Counted from the stretch's first letter, positions 52,101 through 61,656 are shown. The stretch: DNA of 64,000 nt from UBA5336 sp039815055 (GCA_039815055.1 JBCCAA010000007.1:5539-69538); one strand, 5' to 3'. Numbers and translations are program-made. The notes: a model not told the origin generated them from the letters alone.

Positions 52101-53306
52101 GTGAAACTTCGTTCAATTCAGGTGCTGCGCGCCGTGGCTGCGCTATTGGTGGTCGCATTCCATATCTCTGGCATCCAAACGAGCGCGATGCAGGAATCCC
52201 TCGGCGCGGCGGCGACGTTCAACACATGGCCGATCATCGAGAACGGCTATGCCGGCGTGGACCTGTTCTTTGTGATATCGGGTTTCATCATGGTAGTGGT
52301 CACCCGCGCAGGCAAACGTGGCGCGGGCGCCTCTGGCCTGTTCCTGGCGTCACGGGTGATGCGGATTTATCCCGCCTGGTGGCTGTTTGCCGGCGCCATG
52401 ACCGGCTATATGGCCATCACCTATGGTTGGGTGAACACAGGCAATGGCGGCTGGGCTGATTTCGCCGGCACGACCAGCGTGTCTGAATACCTTGTAAAAT
52501 CATTCCTGTTGATTCCCCAGCCGGGCTTTCCGGTGCTCAATGTCGGCTGGACGCTGATCCATGAGATGTATTTCTATCTCGTCTTCGCGCTGACCTTACT
52601 GTTTGCCCGCCGCTGGCTGCCATACATGCTCGCAATCTGGGCCGGGCTTTTGGTGGGCCTGTCCTTCGTCGACTTATCCACCCAGGCCGGGCACCCCTTC
52701 ATCAAGATAGCCGTCCACCCGATGACGATGGAGTTCATCCTCGGCGCTTTTGCTGGACTGGCCGTGTGTTCCGGGCGCCGCATCATGCCGAAAGGGGTCA
52801 TGATCGTCGCCGTGGTCTGGCTGGTTGCCGCCCTGGTCTTTACGCTGCCCCCTTCACATCCGGGCGGCGAGCAACTGGGCCTGTTTACCTATGAAGGCTA
52901 CCAGATCGGCCTGCATTCAAATCTGCTCTGGTCGACCTTCGTATTGGGGTGGGGCCGCGTGATTGCTTTTGGCTTGCCCTGCGCCCTGTTGGTTTACGCG
53001 GTGGCAAACCTGGAAGTGGAAGGCCAGATCGTAATCGGCAAACCGCTCGAGATGCTCGGCGACTGGTCTTATTCCCTGTACCTCAGCCACATTCTTGTGC
53101 TGTCAGCGCTTGCCCGGCTGTTACCGGAGCTGACCACCGGACCGCTCTTCGCCGTGATTGGCGTGCCCGCATGCATCCTGATTGCGGCCATGGCCTATTA
53201 TGCGTTCGAACGTCCGCTGATTGCGGCGTGGTCGGGCTGGCGCAAGGCCCATCTGAATGGCAAACAAACCCTCCGCCCCGCACCAATGGCGGAACGAATC
53301 TGGTAA
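52101..53306 (+). CDS. Acyltransferase family 3 membrane protein
   Basis: 401 aa with about ten membrane helices. Acyltransferase_3 features are the N-terminal SIQVLRAVAALLVVAFH (catalytic His), GVDLFFVISGFIM, RVMRIYPAWW and GWTLIHEMYFYLVFAL. Such enzymes O-acetylate or succinylate surface glycans; the acceptor is unknown. GTG start at 52101 with GAGGAGG about ten bases upstream. It is convergent with the gcv operon, eight bases from gcvPB. Confidence 0.92.
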   Translation: MKLRSIQVLRAVAALLVVAFHISGIQTSAMQESLGAAATFNTWPIIENGYAGVDLFFVISGFIMVVVTRAGKRGAGASGLFLASRVMRIYPAWWLFAGAMTGYMAITYGWVNTGNGGWADFAGTTSVSEYLVKSFLLIPQPGFPVLNVGWTLIHEMYFYLVFALTLLFARRWLPYMLAIWAGLLVGLSFVDLSTQAGHPFIKIAVHPMTMEFILGAFAGLAVCSGRRIMPKGVMIVAVVWLVAALVFTLPPSHPGGEQLGLFTYEGYQIGLHSNLLWSTFVLGWGRVIAFGLPCALLVYAVANLEVEGQIVIGKPLEMLGDWSYSLYLSHILVLSALARLLPELTTGPLFAVIGVPACILIAAMAYYAFERPLIAAWSGWRKAHLNGKQTLRPAPMAERIW

Positions 53307-53313
53307 ACGCGTC

Positions 53314-54891
53314 CTATTCCGCCGCAACGGCTTCCGGCTGCGGTGGGGGCGACCATTTCAGGATCGGCTTGCGTGCAGCCCGGGTTTCGTCGAGCCGCTT
53401 CATTGGCGCGAGGACCGGCGCTGCCTTCAGGCTCTGATCGCCGTCTGCGGCGCGTTTGGCAATGCCCTCCAGCGCGTCGCAGAACCGGTCTAGCTCGGCC
53501 CGACTTTCGGTTTCCGTCGGCTCAAGCAACATCGCGCCATGGACCACAAGCGGGAAATACATGGTCATCGGGTGATAGCCCTCATCGATTAGCGCCTTGG
53601 CGATGTCGATTGTCTCGATCCCCTCGCCAACAAACTCATCGGAGAACAGGGCTTCATGCATGCAATATCCGTCAAACGCTGGCGTCATGACCGGGTTCAG
53701 CCGCGCCTGCACATAGTTGGCGTTCAGCACCGCATCTTCGGCGGCCTGCTTCAGCCCATCGGCGCCGTGGCTCAGCATGTAAGATAACGCGCGAACGAAC
53801 ATGCCCATCTGGCCGTGGAAAGCCACCATTCGGCCAAAGCTCATATCAGCTTCGCGGCGGTCTTCTTCGATCAGCTGGAACGTGCCGTCCTCGTCGCAAA
53901 TTACAAATGGCACCGGGGCATGGGGGGCCAGCGCGTCTGACAGAACTGTCGGGCCACTGCCCGGCCCGCCGCCGCCATGGGGTGTTGAGAACGTCTTGTG
54001 CAGATTGATGTGCATGGCATCGACGCCCAGGTCGCCGGGACGGACCCGGCCCACAATGGCGTTGAAGTTTGCGCCATCACAATAAAAATAGCCACCAGCG
54101 TCGTGGATGAGGTCAGCGATCTCGCGAATATCGGTCTCGAACAGGCCGCACGTGTTGGGATTGGTCAGCATGATGCCAGCAATATCATCGGTGCGGGCCA
54201 GCTTTTCGCGAAGCTCGTCCATGTCGACGCGGCCGCGTGCATCGGCGCCGATCTCATCGACATCGAAGCCACACTGGATGGCGGTGGCAGGGTTGGTGCC
54301 ATGGGCAGATGCCGGAACAAGGACACGCTTGCGTGTGGTCAACTCTCCGCGAGTTTCCAGCGCCTTGCGGATCGCCAGCATCCCACACAGCTCTCCATGG
54401 GCGCCAGCCTTGGGGCTCATCGCCACGGCGGGCATACCGGTCAACGTCTTCAACCAGATCGCCAGTTCATCGATCAGCTCCAGCGCACCTTGAACGGTGG
54501 CCTGCGGCTGCAGGGGGTGAATGTCAGCAAAGCCCGGCAGGCGCGCCATGCGCTCATTCAGCCGCGGATTGTGCTTCATCGTGCATGAACCGAGCGGGAA
54601 GAATCCCAGATCAATCGCATAGTTGCGCTGGCTGAGGCGCACATAGTGGCGCACCGCTTCGGGCTCAGACAGGCCGGGCAGCTCCGCCTTGGATTTACGG
54701 AGAAGCCCGCCGAGACGATCCGCAGTTCCTTTTGGTTCCGGCAGGTCCACGCCGGTTCCGGTCCAGCGCTCTGTCTCGAAGATAAGCGGTTCGAATTGGA
54801 GAAGCCCGCGCGAGCCGGAAACCGTCTCGGCCATCGGGGCAGCATGAATTTGGGCAGGGGCCGTTGGGCGGCCAGTGGCGTTCATGGTCAT
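53314..54891 (-). CDS. gcvPB: Glycine dehydrogenase (decarboxylating) subunit 2
   Basis: 525 aa from the ATG at 54891, chosen because AAAGG lies seven bases upstream; the longer frame to 55008 overlaps the neighbour. P-protein of the glycine cleavage system, holding the PLP lysine (INLHKTFSTPHGGGGPGSGP). It works with GcvPA to decarboxylate glycine and load the lipoyl arm of GcvH. The stop is eight bases from the convergent acyltransferase gene. Confidence 0.96.
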   Translation of the reverse strand: MTMNATGRPTAPAQIHAAPMAETVSGSRGLLQFEPLIFETERWTGTGVDLPEPKGTADRLGGLLRKSKAELPGLSEPEAVRHYVRLSQRNYAIDLGFFPLGSCTMKHNPRLNERMARLPGFADIHPLQPQATVQGALELIDELAIWLKTLTGMPAVAMSPKAGAHGELCGMLAIRKALETRGELTTRKRVLVPASAHGTNPATAIQCGFDVDEIGADARGRVDMDELREKLARTDDIAGIMLTNPNTCGLFETDIREIADLIHDAGGYFYCDGANFNAIVGRVRPGDLGVDAMHINLHKTFSTPHGGGGPGSGPTVLSDALAPHAPVPFVICDEDGTFQLIEEDRREADMSFGRMVAFHGQMGMFVRALSYMLSHGADGLKQAAEDAVLNANYVQARLNPVMTPAFDGYCMHEALFSDEFVGEGIETIDIAKALIDEGYHPMTMYFPLVVHGAMLLEPTETESRAELDRFCDALEGIAKRAADGDQSLKAAPVLAPMKRLDETRAARKPILKWSPPPQPEAVAAE

Positions 54892-54895
54892 CGGA

Positions 54896-55732
54896 TTACC
54901 TTTCGGCGCCGTCAAAGGGACAATCGGGATAAATGGGGGCGAGCAAGGGCCAGGCGGTGGACTCATAAAGTCCGTCGCTGACCAGGGAGTTGTGATCAGC
55001 GCCAACAATTTTCACATACTGCTTTGGCTCATTGGCTACGTCGAACAGCCTTTCAGAGCTACGGGCATCGATCACCATGTCGGCCGTACCATGGGCGATG
55101 GCCAGCGGTTCACTGACGTCGCCGATGAACCGGTCAGACCGGAATTTATGGCGCAGGATCAGGCCCATGGGGAGGAATCCGATCCGACTCTGAAACTCAT
55201 CCTGGATCGAATAGAACGGCGCTTCGAGGATCACCGCGCCTGCATCGACCCGGGCAGCGAGCTGTGTGGCCACTCCGGAACCGAGAGAATGACCATGGAG
55301 CACGATGTCATCGCCGGACACGCCCTGCTTATTGGTGAGCCAGGACCAGGCCGCGTCGGCATCCTTGTGGAGGCCCGCTTCGGAAGGGGTTCCAGTGGAG
55401 CCGGCATATCCGCGATAGGCCAAGGCGAGGAAGCCGAGCCCAGCGCTTGATAGTGCTTCATAGCGCCCGCCATCCAGATCAATCCGGGCAGCATTGCCAT
55501 GAAAGAACAGCACCGTGGGACAGCCCTCAATGCTAGGCTCGGCTGACCAGGCGACCAGTGTTTCGCCGTCTTCGGTGGGGATTTCCACCGCAGAGATGCC
55601 GTCCACAGCGGGCGCAACGCGCGTTGCATCGGGAGAAAAGATCACCCCGTCCTGGGCCATAAACAGGATCACACCCGCCATGAGATATAGCCCACCGAAC
55701 AAGACCGCGAACCACCACAGCACTTTCATCAA
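54896..55732 (-). CDS. Alpha/beta hydrolase with N-terminal membrane anchor, inserted in gcv operon
   Basis: 278 aa. One N-terminal membrane helix (VLWWFAVLFGGLYLMAGVIL) is followed by an alpha/beta-hydrolase fold: VLFFHGNAARIDLDG, nucleophile elbow GHSLGSG, an acid residue in HGTADMVI and His in GADHNSL. It resembles Bem46/ABHD13-type hydrolases; the substrate is unknown. It overlaps the stop of gcvPA (ATGA) and ends four bases before gcvPB, so it is embedded in the operon. It has no known part in glycine cleavage. Confidence 0.9.
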   Translation of the reverse strand: MMKVLWWFAVLFGGLYLMAGVILFMAQDGVIFSPDATRVAPAVDGISAVEIPTEDGETLVAWSAEPSIEGCPTVLFFHGNAARIDLDGGRYEALSSAGLGFLALAYRGYAGSTGTPSEAGLHKDADAAWSWLTNKQGVSGDDIVLHGHSLGSGVATQLAARVDAGAVILEAPFYSIQDEFQSRIGFLPMGLILRHKFRSDRFIGDVSEPLAIAHGTADMVIDARSSERLFDVANEPKQYVKIVGADHNSLVSDGLYESTAWPLLAPIYPDCPFDGAER

Positions 55733-57072
55733 ACAATCTCCCGCAATGCATCGGCATAGGCTGCGATGTCATGGTCTTGAGTGCATTCGGTCGCAGCGCA
55801 GATGATCACGTCAGCCATCTCTCCGCCGGGCAGCAAGCGAGAGGCGCGCACGCCGCCAAGGATGCCGCGCTCATCGAGCATCGCCAGCACCGCTTCGGCA
55901 TTGACCGAAGTACGGTAGGCAAACTCATTGAAGAAGCGCGGTGTGAGGATTTCCACACCATCAATTGCGCCCAGCGTATCGGCCAGGGCACAGGCGGCCT
56001 CGTGGTTCAGCGTTGCCAAACGCTCCAGACCAACCCCGCCGAGCAGCGTCATATGCGCGGTGAAAGCCAACGCGCACAGCCCGGAATTGGTGCAGATGTT
56101 GGAGGTCGCCTTGTCGCGACGGATGTGTTGTTCGCGGGTCGATAGCGTCAACACAAATCCGCGCTTGCCATCGGCGTCGACCGTTTCACCGGCAAGGCGC
56201 CCCGGCATCTGACGCATGAGCTTTTTTGTGCAGGCGAACAGGCCGACATAGGGCCCGCCAAAGTTCAGCGAATTGCCGATGGACTGGCCTTCACCCACGG
56301 CAATGTCCGCTCCCATTTCACCCGGTGGCGGGACCATCCCCAGTGCGACGGCCTCGGAAAACACCGATACCATCAGCGCGCCTTTTTCGTGGGCAGCAGC
56401 CGAAACGTCAGACAGGTCCGAAACGGTACCAAACACGTTCGGCGACTGCCCGATCAGGCAGGCGGTGTCGCCATCCAGCGCCTCGATCAGCTCGTCTTCG
56501 CCATCCACCAGTGGCGGCAAGATCACCACCTCGATGCCTTGGGCTTCACACAGCGTCTGGGTGGCCGCTGCATAGTGGGGATGCACCCCACCAGACAGGA
56601 CGACCCGACGCCGTTTGGTGGCGCGACAAGCCATCAGCGCGGCTTCGGCGCAGGCAGTCGAGCCGTCATACATGGAGGCGTTGGCCACATCCATCGCGGT
56701 CAACTCCGCCACCTGAGTCTGGAATTCGAACAGCGTTTGCAGCGTGCCTTGGGCGATTTCCGGCTGGTAGGGCGTGTACGTGGTCAGGAACTCAGAGCGC
56801 TGGATAATGTGATCCACGCTGGCTGGCACATGGTGCTTGTAAGCTCCACACCCGACAAAGAACGGGCCTTCGCTGGCTGTGCGGTTCTTGATGGCCAGGG
56901 CCGACAGGTGGCGCTCTACGGCCAGCTCGCCCTGATGATTTGGCAATCCTTCGATCTGGCCCGGCAGACGCGCTGCCTCTGGCACATCATCATAAAACGC
57001 ATCGACGGATGGTGCACCAATCCGCGCCAGCATGTCCGCACGGTCTTCAGGGGAGAGTGGGAGGTATCTCAT
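55729..57072 (-). CDS. gcvPA: Glycine dehydrogenase (decarboxylating) subunit 1
   Basis: 447 aa, normal length for the split P-protein's N-terminal half. Family segments are RYLPLSPEDRADMLARIG, FVGCGAYKHHVPASVDHII, TPYQPEIAQGTLQTLFEFQT and YDGSTACAEAALMACR. It dimerises with GcvPB. The distance to gcvH upstream is 85 bp, containing an inverted repeat. Downstream it overlaps the alpha/beta-hydrolase gene. Confidence 0.96.
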   Translation of the reverse strand: MRYLPLSPEDRADMLARIGAPSVDAFYDDVPEAARLPGQIEGLPNHQGELAVERHLSALAIKNRTASEGPFFVGCGAYKHHVPASVDHIIQRSEFLTTYTPYQPEIAQGTLQTLFEFQTQVAELTAMDVANASMYDGSTACAEAALMACRATKRRRVVLSGGVHPHYAAATQTLCEAQGIEVVILPPLVDGEDELIEALDGDTACLIGQSPNVFGTVSDLSDVSAAAHEKGALMVSVFSEAVALGMVPPPGEMGADIAVGEGQSIGNSLNFGGPYVGLFACTKKLMRQMPGRLAGETVDADGKRGFVLTLSTREQHIRRDKATSNICTNSGLCALAFTAHMTLLGGVGLERLATLNHEAACALADTLGAIDGVEILTPRFFNEFAYRTSVNAEAVLAMLDERGILGGVRASRLLPGGEMADVIICAATECTQDHDIAAYADALREIV

Positions 57073-57118
57073 TGTAGTCTCCGACTGTGCCGGGCTCGCC
57101 CCGGAGTCTCTAGGTGGT

Positions 57119-57137
57119 TTTAGGCCCCGGGCCTAAA
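57119..57137. repeat. Perfect inverted repeat between gcvH and gcvPA
   Basis: TTTAGGCCC, central base, GGGCCTAAA: nine pairs with a one-base centre, so in RNA the real loop would be larger. It lies in the 85-bp gap between gcvH and gcvPA. It may tune the ratio of GcvH to the P-protein subunits by processing or partial termination, or be an operator; the sequence does not decide. Confidence 0.55.
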
Positions 57138-57157
57138 CAGGGGCGCGCGGCGCCGAC

Positions 57158-57532
57158 TTACCCTTCAGCCTCACAGTGTTTGGCGTAGGCGGCCGCATCC
57201 ATCAGGTCGTCCAACTCGCTGGCATCACTGATTTTCATCTTGCAGAACCAGCCCGCCCCTTCGGGATCAGCGTTCACGGTTTCCGGCGCCTCGGCCAACG
57301 CGCCATTGGCTTCGGTGATGGCGCCAGACACCGGCGCATAAACATCGCTGGCCGCCTTGACGCTTTCGACGACCGCCATGTCATCGCCCGCGCTGAAGCC
57401 CACGCCCACTTCCGGGGTTTCGACGAACACGACATCGCCAAGCTGTTCGGCGGCAAATGCGGTGATGCCCACCGTGGCGATCTCGCCCTCAACGCTCACC
57501 CACTCATGGTCCTTGGTGTATTTTGTGGTCAT
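57158..57532 (-). CDS. gcvH: Glycine cleavage system H protein
   Basis: 124 aa. It carries the methylamine group on a lipoylated lysine, Lys59 in VVESVKAASDVYAPV. N-terminal KYTKDHEWVSVEGEIATVGI is typical. ATG at 57532; it follows gcvT by 12 bases. Confidence 0.97.
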   Translation of the reverse strand: MTTKYTKDHEWVSVEGEIATVGITAFAAEQLGDVVFVETPEVGVGFSAGDDMAVVESVKAASDVYAPVSGAITEANGALAEAPETVNADPEGAGWFCKMKISDASELDDLMDAAAYAKHCEAEG

Positions 57533-57544
57533 GGCTGGGTCTCC

Positions 57545-58702
57545 TCAGCGTTTGTAGTTGGGTTTGACAAAGGGAAGGTCTGCGACAACGGCCGGGCGGG
57601 CCTTGCCGCGGACCATCAGGTCGATTTCAGTACCGGCCACGGCCAAATCGGCGCGGACATAGCCCATGGCAATCGGGCCATCGACACTTGGGCCGAACCC
57701 GCCGGACGTGATCGTGCCGACGCGCTCGCCACCGACATGGATCTCAGTGCCTTCACGGGCCGGGGCGCGTTCCAGTGGTCGAATGCCGACGCGCTTTTCA
57801 GCGGGACCGTTTTCCAGCGCCGAAAGGATGCGCGGGGCGCCCGGGAAATCGGAGCGTGCCCGGCGTGACTTCTGGATCAGCCAGGACAGGTCTGCCTCAA
57901 CAGGATCGCGGGTCGGATCCATGTCATGGCCATAAAGGCAAAGCCCGGCTTCCAGACGCAGACTATCTCGCGCCGCCAGGCCAATGGGTTTCACGCGGGG
58001 ATCATCCAGCAGAGCCTGGACGATGCCATTGCCCACCTCGTTGGCAGGTAAAAGCAGCTCATATCCGTCTTCGCCTGTATAGCCACACCGCGCCACCAGG
58101 AACCGCTCGCCGTCTCGCATGATATGGGCACAGCGCATGAATCTCAGATCGGCGGCTTCCGGGAAATGAGCCAGTAGGCACGCTTCCGATTCGGGGCCTT
58201 GCAGCGCGACCAGAATACGGTCGTCGGCGGTCTGCAAGGTCGCCTCTTTGCCAAGTTCGCGGCGTATCAGGTCCCAGTCCTGCTGCTTAACCGCGCCATT
58301 CACAACGATATAGAGCATGCCCTGCAGGCCATCATCGGGCATTCGAGTGACAATCAGATCGTCGAGGATGCCACCCTGCTCATTCAACAGCACGGTCAGC
58401 CGCCCCTGGCCGGGCTTAAGTGCCGTTATATCACTGGGAACGAGTCGTTCCAGCAGCGCAGAAATGCGGTCATGGGCGCCGGCTTCGCCCAGCCCCTCAT
58501 TCAGGAACAGGAAACACGGGCCCATGTGGGACACGTCAAACAGCCCGGCATGGGCGCGCGTCCACAGATGCTCTGTTTTCACGCCATCTGGATATTGCAC
58601 CGGCATATCATAGCCTGCAAACGGCACCATTTTACCGCCCAGCGACTGGTGCAGCTCATAGAGCGGCGTGCGTTTCAGATCAGCAGTTGAAGCCTCAGCC
58701 AT
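57545..58702 (-). CDS. gcvT: Glycine cleavage system T protein (aminomethyltransferase)
   Basis: 385 aa. It transfers the methylene group to tetrahydrofolate and releases ammonia. Family segments are YELHQSLGGKMVPFAGYDMP, FDVSHMGPCFLF, RCGYTGEDGYELLLP and LCLYGHDMDPTRDPVEADLS. First gene of the operon, preceded by a tandem glycine riboswitch in its leader. Confidence 0.96.
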   Translation of the reverse strand: MAEASTADLKRTPLYELHQSLGGKMVPFAGYDMPVQYPDGVKTEHLWTRAHAGLFDVSHMGPCFLFLNEGLGEAGAHDRISALLERLVPSDITALKPGQGRLTVLLNEQGGILDDLIVTRMPDDGLQGMLYIVVNGAVKQQDWDLIRRELGKEATLQTADDRILVALQGPESEACLLAHFPEAADLRFMRCAHIMRDGERFLVARCGYTGEDGYELLLPANEVGNGIVQALLDDPRVKPIGLAARDSLRLEAGLCLYGHDMDPTRDPVEADLSWLIQKSRRARSDFPGAPRILSALENGPAEKRVGIRPLERAPAREGTEIHVGGERVGTITSGGFGPSVDGPIAMGYVRADLAVAGTEIDLMVRGKARPAVVADLPFVKPNYKR

Positions 58703-58761
58703 GGCACCATTCCGAGCAAGTGCAAGCGCGCCGGCTGGCCCGCCCGTTTACTTGCCCCCGC

Positions 58762-58955
58762 TGTCTCGGTGCCTGAGAGATTCCGCCGATCGCGCAGGTC
58801 TGCACGGCCCTATCGGCTTGCTCCTTCGGCGCGGCCCGCTGGTCTCTGCCAACTCGCCGCTTTCCAGCGTTTACATGCAAGACGGTCCGTTTGCCTGAGC
58901 GTTTCCGGGGCGGTTGCGCCTTCGGCGGTGGGTGAGGCCCACACTCTCCCGACTT
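58762..58955 (-). promoter_or_regulatory. Tandem glycine riboswitch
   Basis: Two glycine aptamers in series on the minus strand, about 60 bases upstream of gcvT. Aptamer 1 has GTCGGGAGAGTGTGGG at its 5' side, CCGCCGAAGGCGCAACCGCC in its middle and GGAAACGCTCAGGCAAACGG at its 3' side. Aptamer 2 has GGCAGAGACC, CGCCGAAGGAGCAAGCC and GGAATCTCTCAGGCACCGAG. The repeated elements GCCGAAGG.GCAA and CTCAGGCA are the class hallmarks. It switches on gcv expression when glycine is in excess. Confidence 0.95.
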
Positions 58956-59017
58956 GCGACGCGGAAACTAGGGCCGATTCCACCGGGCGGCAAGGCGCGC
59001 ATTTTTGAAACCGGTGA

Positions 59018-59782
59018 TCATTTTACGTATACGTCTCTCGCCAGGGTCTTCAATGTGCCCATGACAGCGGTGCGCGGGGTCGGCCCGTGGCTGATGCGCG
59101 CAACACCTGTTTCGGCATAATCTGCGATGGATGGCCCGCCCACGGCTCGCATGACATTCACAGGAAGCGGCACCGCAGCGCAAACCTGTGCAATAACATC
59201 CAGATCGCGCAAAAACGGAACAAACAGGCTGTCGGCACCGACAGCCTTGTAGGCCTCAGCGCGGGTTTTCAGCTCGGCCATCCGGTTGTCCAGCGGTGCA
59301 TCTTTCATCGCGTTGAAGACATCGCAGCGGGCATTGAGCCAGGCACCTGGGCACGCATCGTTCAAAGCCTGTTTGGCTCCGGCAAATCGTGCGAGCTGTT
59401 CATCAACGTTCCGCAGGATGTCACCCGCCAGGCTGTCTTCGATGTTCACCCCGATCGCGCCAGCCCTAATGACACTGCGGCAGGTTTCGGCCACAGCATC
59501 TGGTGTTTCGCCATATCCGCGCTCGCTGTCATGGCTGACCGGCAAGTCTGTGGAGGCCGTGATCCGCTCCAGCACCCAGAGCATATCGACCAGCGGGGCG
59601 CCTTCGCCGTCTTCATGGCCGATGGCATCAGCGATGGGGTGACTACCGGTGGCGAGCGCCTTGGCGCCTGCCGCTTCAACAGTATTGGCCGATCCCGCAT
59701 CCCAGATGTTGAACAGGACAATCGGATCGCGCGGAACATGAAGGCTGGCAAACAGGGCGGCTTTTTCAGCTTGAGTCGGCAT
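59018..59782 (-). CDS. Isocitrate lyase/PEP mutase family protein
   Basis: 254 aa from the ATG at 59782, with AAGGAG eight bases upstream; the longer frame to 59833 has no support. The phosphoenolpyruvate mutase/isocitrate lyase barrel is recognisable: LFNIWDAGSANTVEAAGAKA, the metal-site region LPVSHDSERGYGETPDAV (usually DxExGYG), and IGVNIEDSLAG. Members cleave or rearrange oxo-acids; this subgroup is often annotated as oxaloacetate decarboxylase or carboxyphosphonoenolpyruvate phosphonomutase-like, without experimental basis. It is upstream of the riboswitch on the same strand. Confidence 0.88.
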   Translation of the reverse strand: MPTQAEKAALFASLHVPRDPIVLFNIWDAGSANTVEAAGAKALATGSHPIADAIGHEDGEGAPLVDMLWVLERITASTDLPVSHDSERGYGETPDAVAETCRSVIRAGAIGVNIEDSLAGDILRNVDEQLARFAGAKQALNDACPGAWLNARCDVFNAMKDAPLDNRMAELKTRAEAYKAVGADSLFVPFLRDLDVIAQVCAAVPLPVNVMRAVGGPSIADYAETGVARISHGPTPRTAVMGTLKTLARDVYVK

Positions 59783-59845
59783 GGCGGGTGCTCCTTTGCA
59801 GCGACCTTGCCGGGGCAGCCAAGGCCGCGCCACCCGATTCTTGAG

Positions 59846-61654
59846 CTACATCCGATCTGGCACAACAATTCCCAGCAGATCCAGCCCGGTTTCCAACTGG
59901 TGCAGTACCGCCTGGCTCAGGGCGAGGCGAGAGCCGCGGACGGCCTCGTCCTTTTCCGCCGCGATGGGATGGGCGCCGTAAAACGCGCTGAACGCCTGGG
60001 CGAGACTGTAGATATGTTCGCAGAGAATATGCGGCATCCGCTTTTCGCGGGTCGCGAGCAGCGCCTGGCCGAAGCCATCCAGCGCCAGCACCATCGCCCG
60101 CTCAGTATCGCTCTCAACGCGGATATCTCCGGCCGTCAGACCTTCTTCTTCGGCGCGGCGGAGTAGCGATTTGATGCGCACCGCAGCGTAGAGCAGATAT
60201 GGCCCAGTCTTGCCCTCAAAGCTGGTGAACCTGTCGAGATCGAAGATGTAGTTGGTCGTGCGCGTGTTCTGGAGATCGGCAAAGCGAAGGGCGGCCAGCG
60301 CTACGGCCTCAGCCACAGATCGGCGCTCGTCTTCACCCATATCTTCGGGCAGTTTGCTGGCGGCTTCGATTTTCTTCTGAGCTTCCTCAAGCGCCATGTC
60401 GATGAGATCGCGAAGACGAAACGTGCCACCCTCGCGCGTGCGCAACCGTTTGCCATCAGTGCCATTTACCGTACCGAATTGGATGTGTTCCAGCCGACTT
60501 TCAGGCATCAGCCCGGCCAACTGCGATGCGCGGAAGACCTGTTCAAAGTGCAGTGATTGGGCAAGATCCACCACGTAAAGAATGCGTTCTGGCGGCGGGT
60601 CCATGGCCATCCTGTCCACGATCGTCGCAAGGTCCGTGGTGTGATAACCCGTGCCACCGCGCGAATTCACCAGCATGATTGGCGGCATGGCATTTTTCAG
60701 TTTGGTGGAGCCGTCCTTGGCTTGAACGGGGACGTTCTCACCATCGCGCGCGACGTCCACAATCCAGGCGCCGCCATCTTCGCGGGCCAATCCCTTTTCC
60801 TTGAAGTCTTCGACGAGGCCGGCGATCAGGTGGTCAACATCGCTTTCGCCTTTCCAAAGGTCGAAAGAGACATTGAGATCGCCGTAATCGGCCTTGAGTG
60901 CGAGCACCGACACATCGATAAAGTGGCGCAATAGCGCTCGATAACCTGGGCGGCCCGCCTGCAATTCAGCGACGGCTTCCTGGCTGCGCAGATTGCGCGC
61001 TTCGTCCGCCTTCGCTTTCGCCGAGGCCAGGGGATACATTCGCGACAGGTCTTCAATCGTTACGGGCGACTCTTCTGGATAGGGTCCAGAAACCTCAGCA
61101 TCGAAATAGATCAGATCGGGCTGTTCATCATACAACTCGGTGACAAGGTGGCCCATTTGCAGGCCCCAATCACCGAGATGGGTGTCTGACACCGTATCAT
61201 CGCCCAGGAACGCCATCACACGCTGAAGTGTATCGCCAATAATGGCGGTCCGCAGGTGGCCCACATGCATCGGCTTGGCGACATTAGCACCGCCGAAATC
61301 AAGCAGGACACGCTCGGCATCACTGGCCTTTTCAGCGCCAGCCATATCGCTGTCGCGGACGTCCTCGGCGCGCTTGGAAAGCACTGCGGGGGTCACTTTG
61401 ATGTTCAGAAAGCCCGGCCCGGCGACGTCGCAGCTAGCAACCGCGTCATGGCCGCTGACACGTTCGGCCACCGCAGCTGCAATCTCGCGCGGGTTCTTAC
61501 CGGCTGATTTCGCCGCGCCCATCGCGCCATTGCATTGGAAATCAGCCAGTTCAGGACGATCGGATTGACGCACCGCGCCCCATTTCCGATCCAGTCCAAT
61601 AGACTCAAACGCATCGGCGCATGCCGATGTCAGCACCCCTGCCAGATCTGCCAT
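59846..61654 (-). CDS. argS: Arginyl-tRNA synthetase
   Basis: 602 aa. The N-terminal ArgRS additional domain (1-100) contains LADFQCNGAMGAAKSAGKNP. The class I HIGH motif is MHVGHLRTAIIGD, and the KMSKS equivalent is the loop DGKRLRTREGG. The DALR anticodon-binding domain at the C-terminus ends LDLLGIVVPDRM. It charges tRNA-Arg. It lies three bases after the upstream lipoprotein gene. Confidence 0.96.
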   Translation of the reverse strand: MADLAGVLTSACADAFESIGLDRKWGAVRQSDRPELADFQCNGAMGAAKSAGKNPREIAAAVAERVSGHDAVASCDVAGPGFLNIKVTPAVLSKRAEDVRDSDMAGAEKASDAERVLLDFGGANVAKPMHVGHLRTAIIGDTLQRVMAFLGDDTVSDTHLGDWGLQMGHLVTELYDEQPDLIYFDAEVSGPYPEESPVTIEDLSRMYPLASAKAKADEARNLRSQEAVAELQAGRPGYRALLRHFIDVSVLALKADYGDLNVSFDLWKGESDVDHLIAGLVEDFKEKGLAREDGGAWIVDVARDGENVPVQAKDGSTKLKNAMPPIMLVNSRGGTGYHTTDLATIVDRMAMDPPPERILYVVDLAQSLHFEQVFRASQLAGLMPESRLEHIQFGTVNGTDGKRLRTREGGTFRLRDLIDMALEEAQKKIEAASKLPEDMGEDERRSVAEAVALAALRFADLQNTRTTNYIFDLDRFTSFEGKTGPYLLYAAVRIKSLLRRAEEEGLTAGDIRVESDTERAMVLALDGFGQALLATREKRMPHILCEHIYSLAQAFSAFYGAHPIAAEKDEAVRGSRLALSQAVLHQLETGLDLLGIVVPDRM

Positions 61655-61656
61655 GG

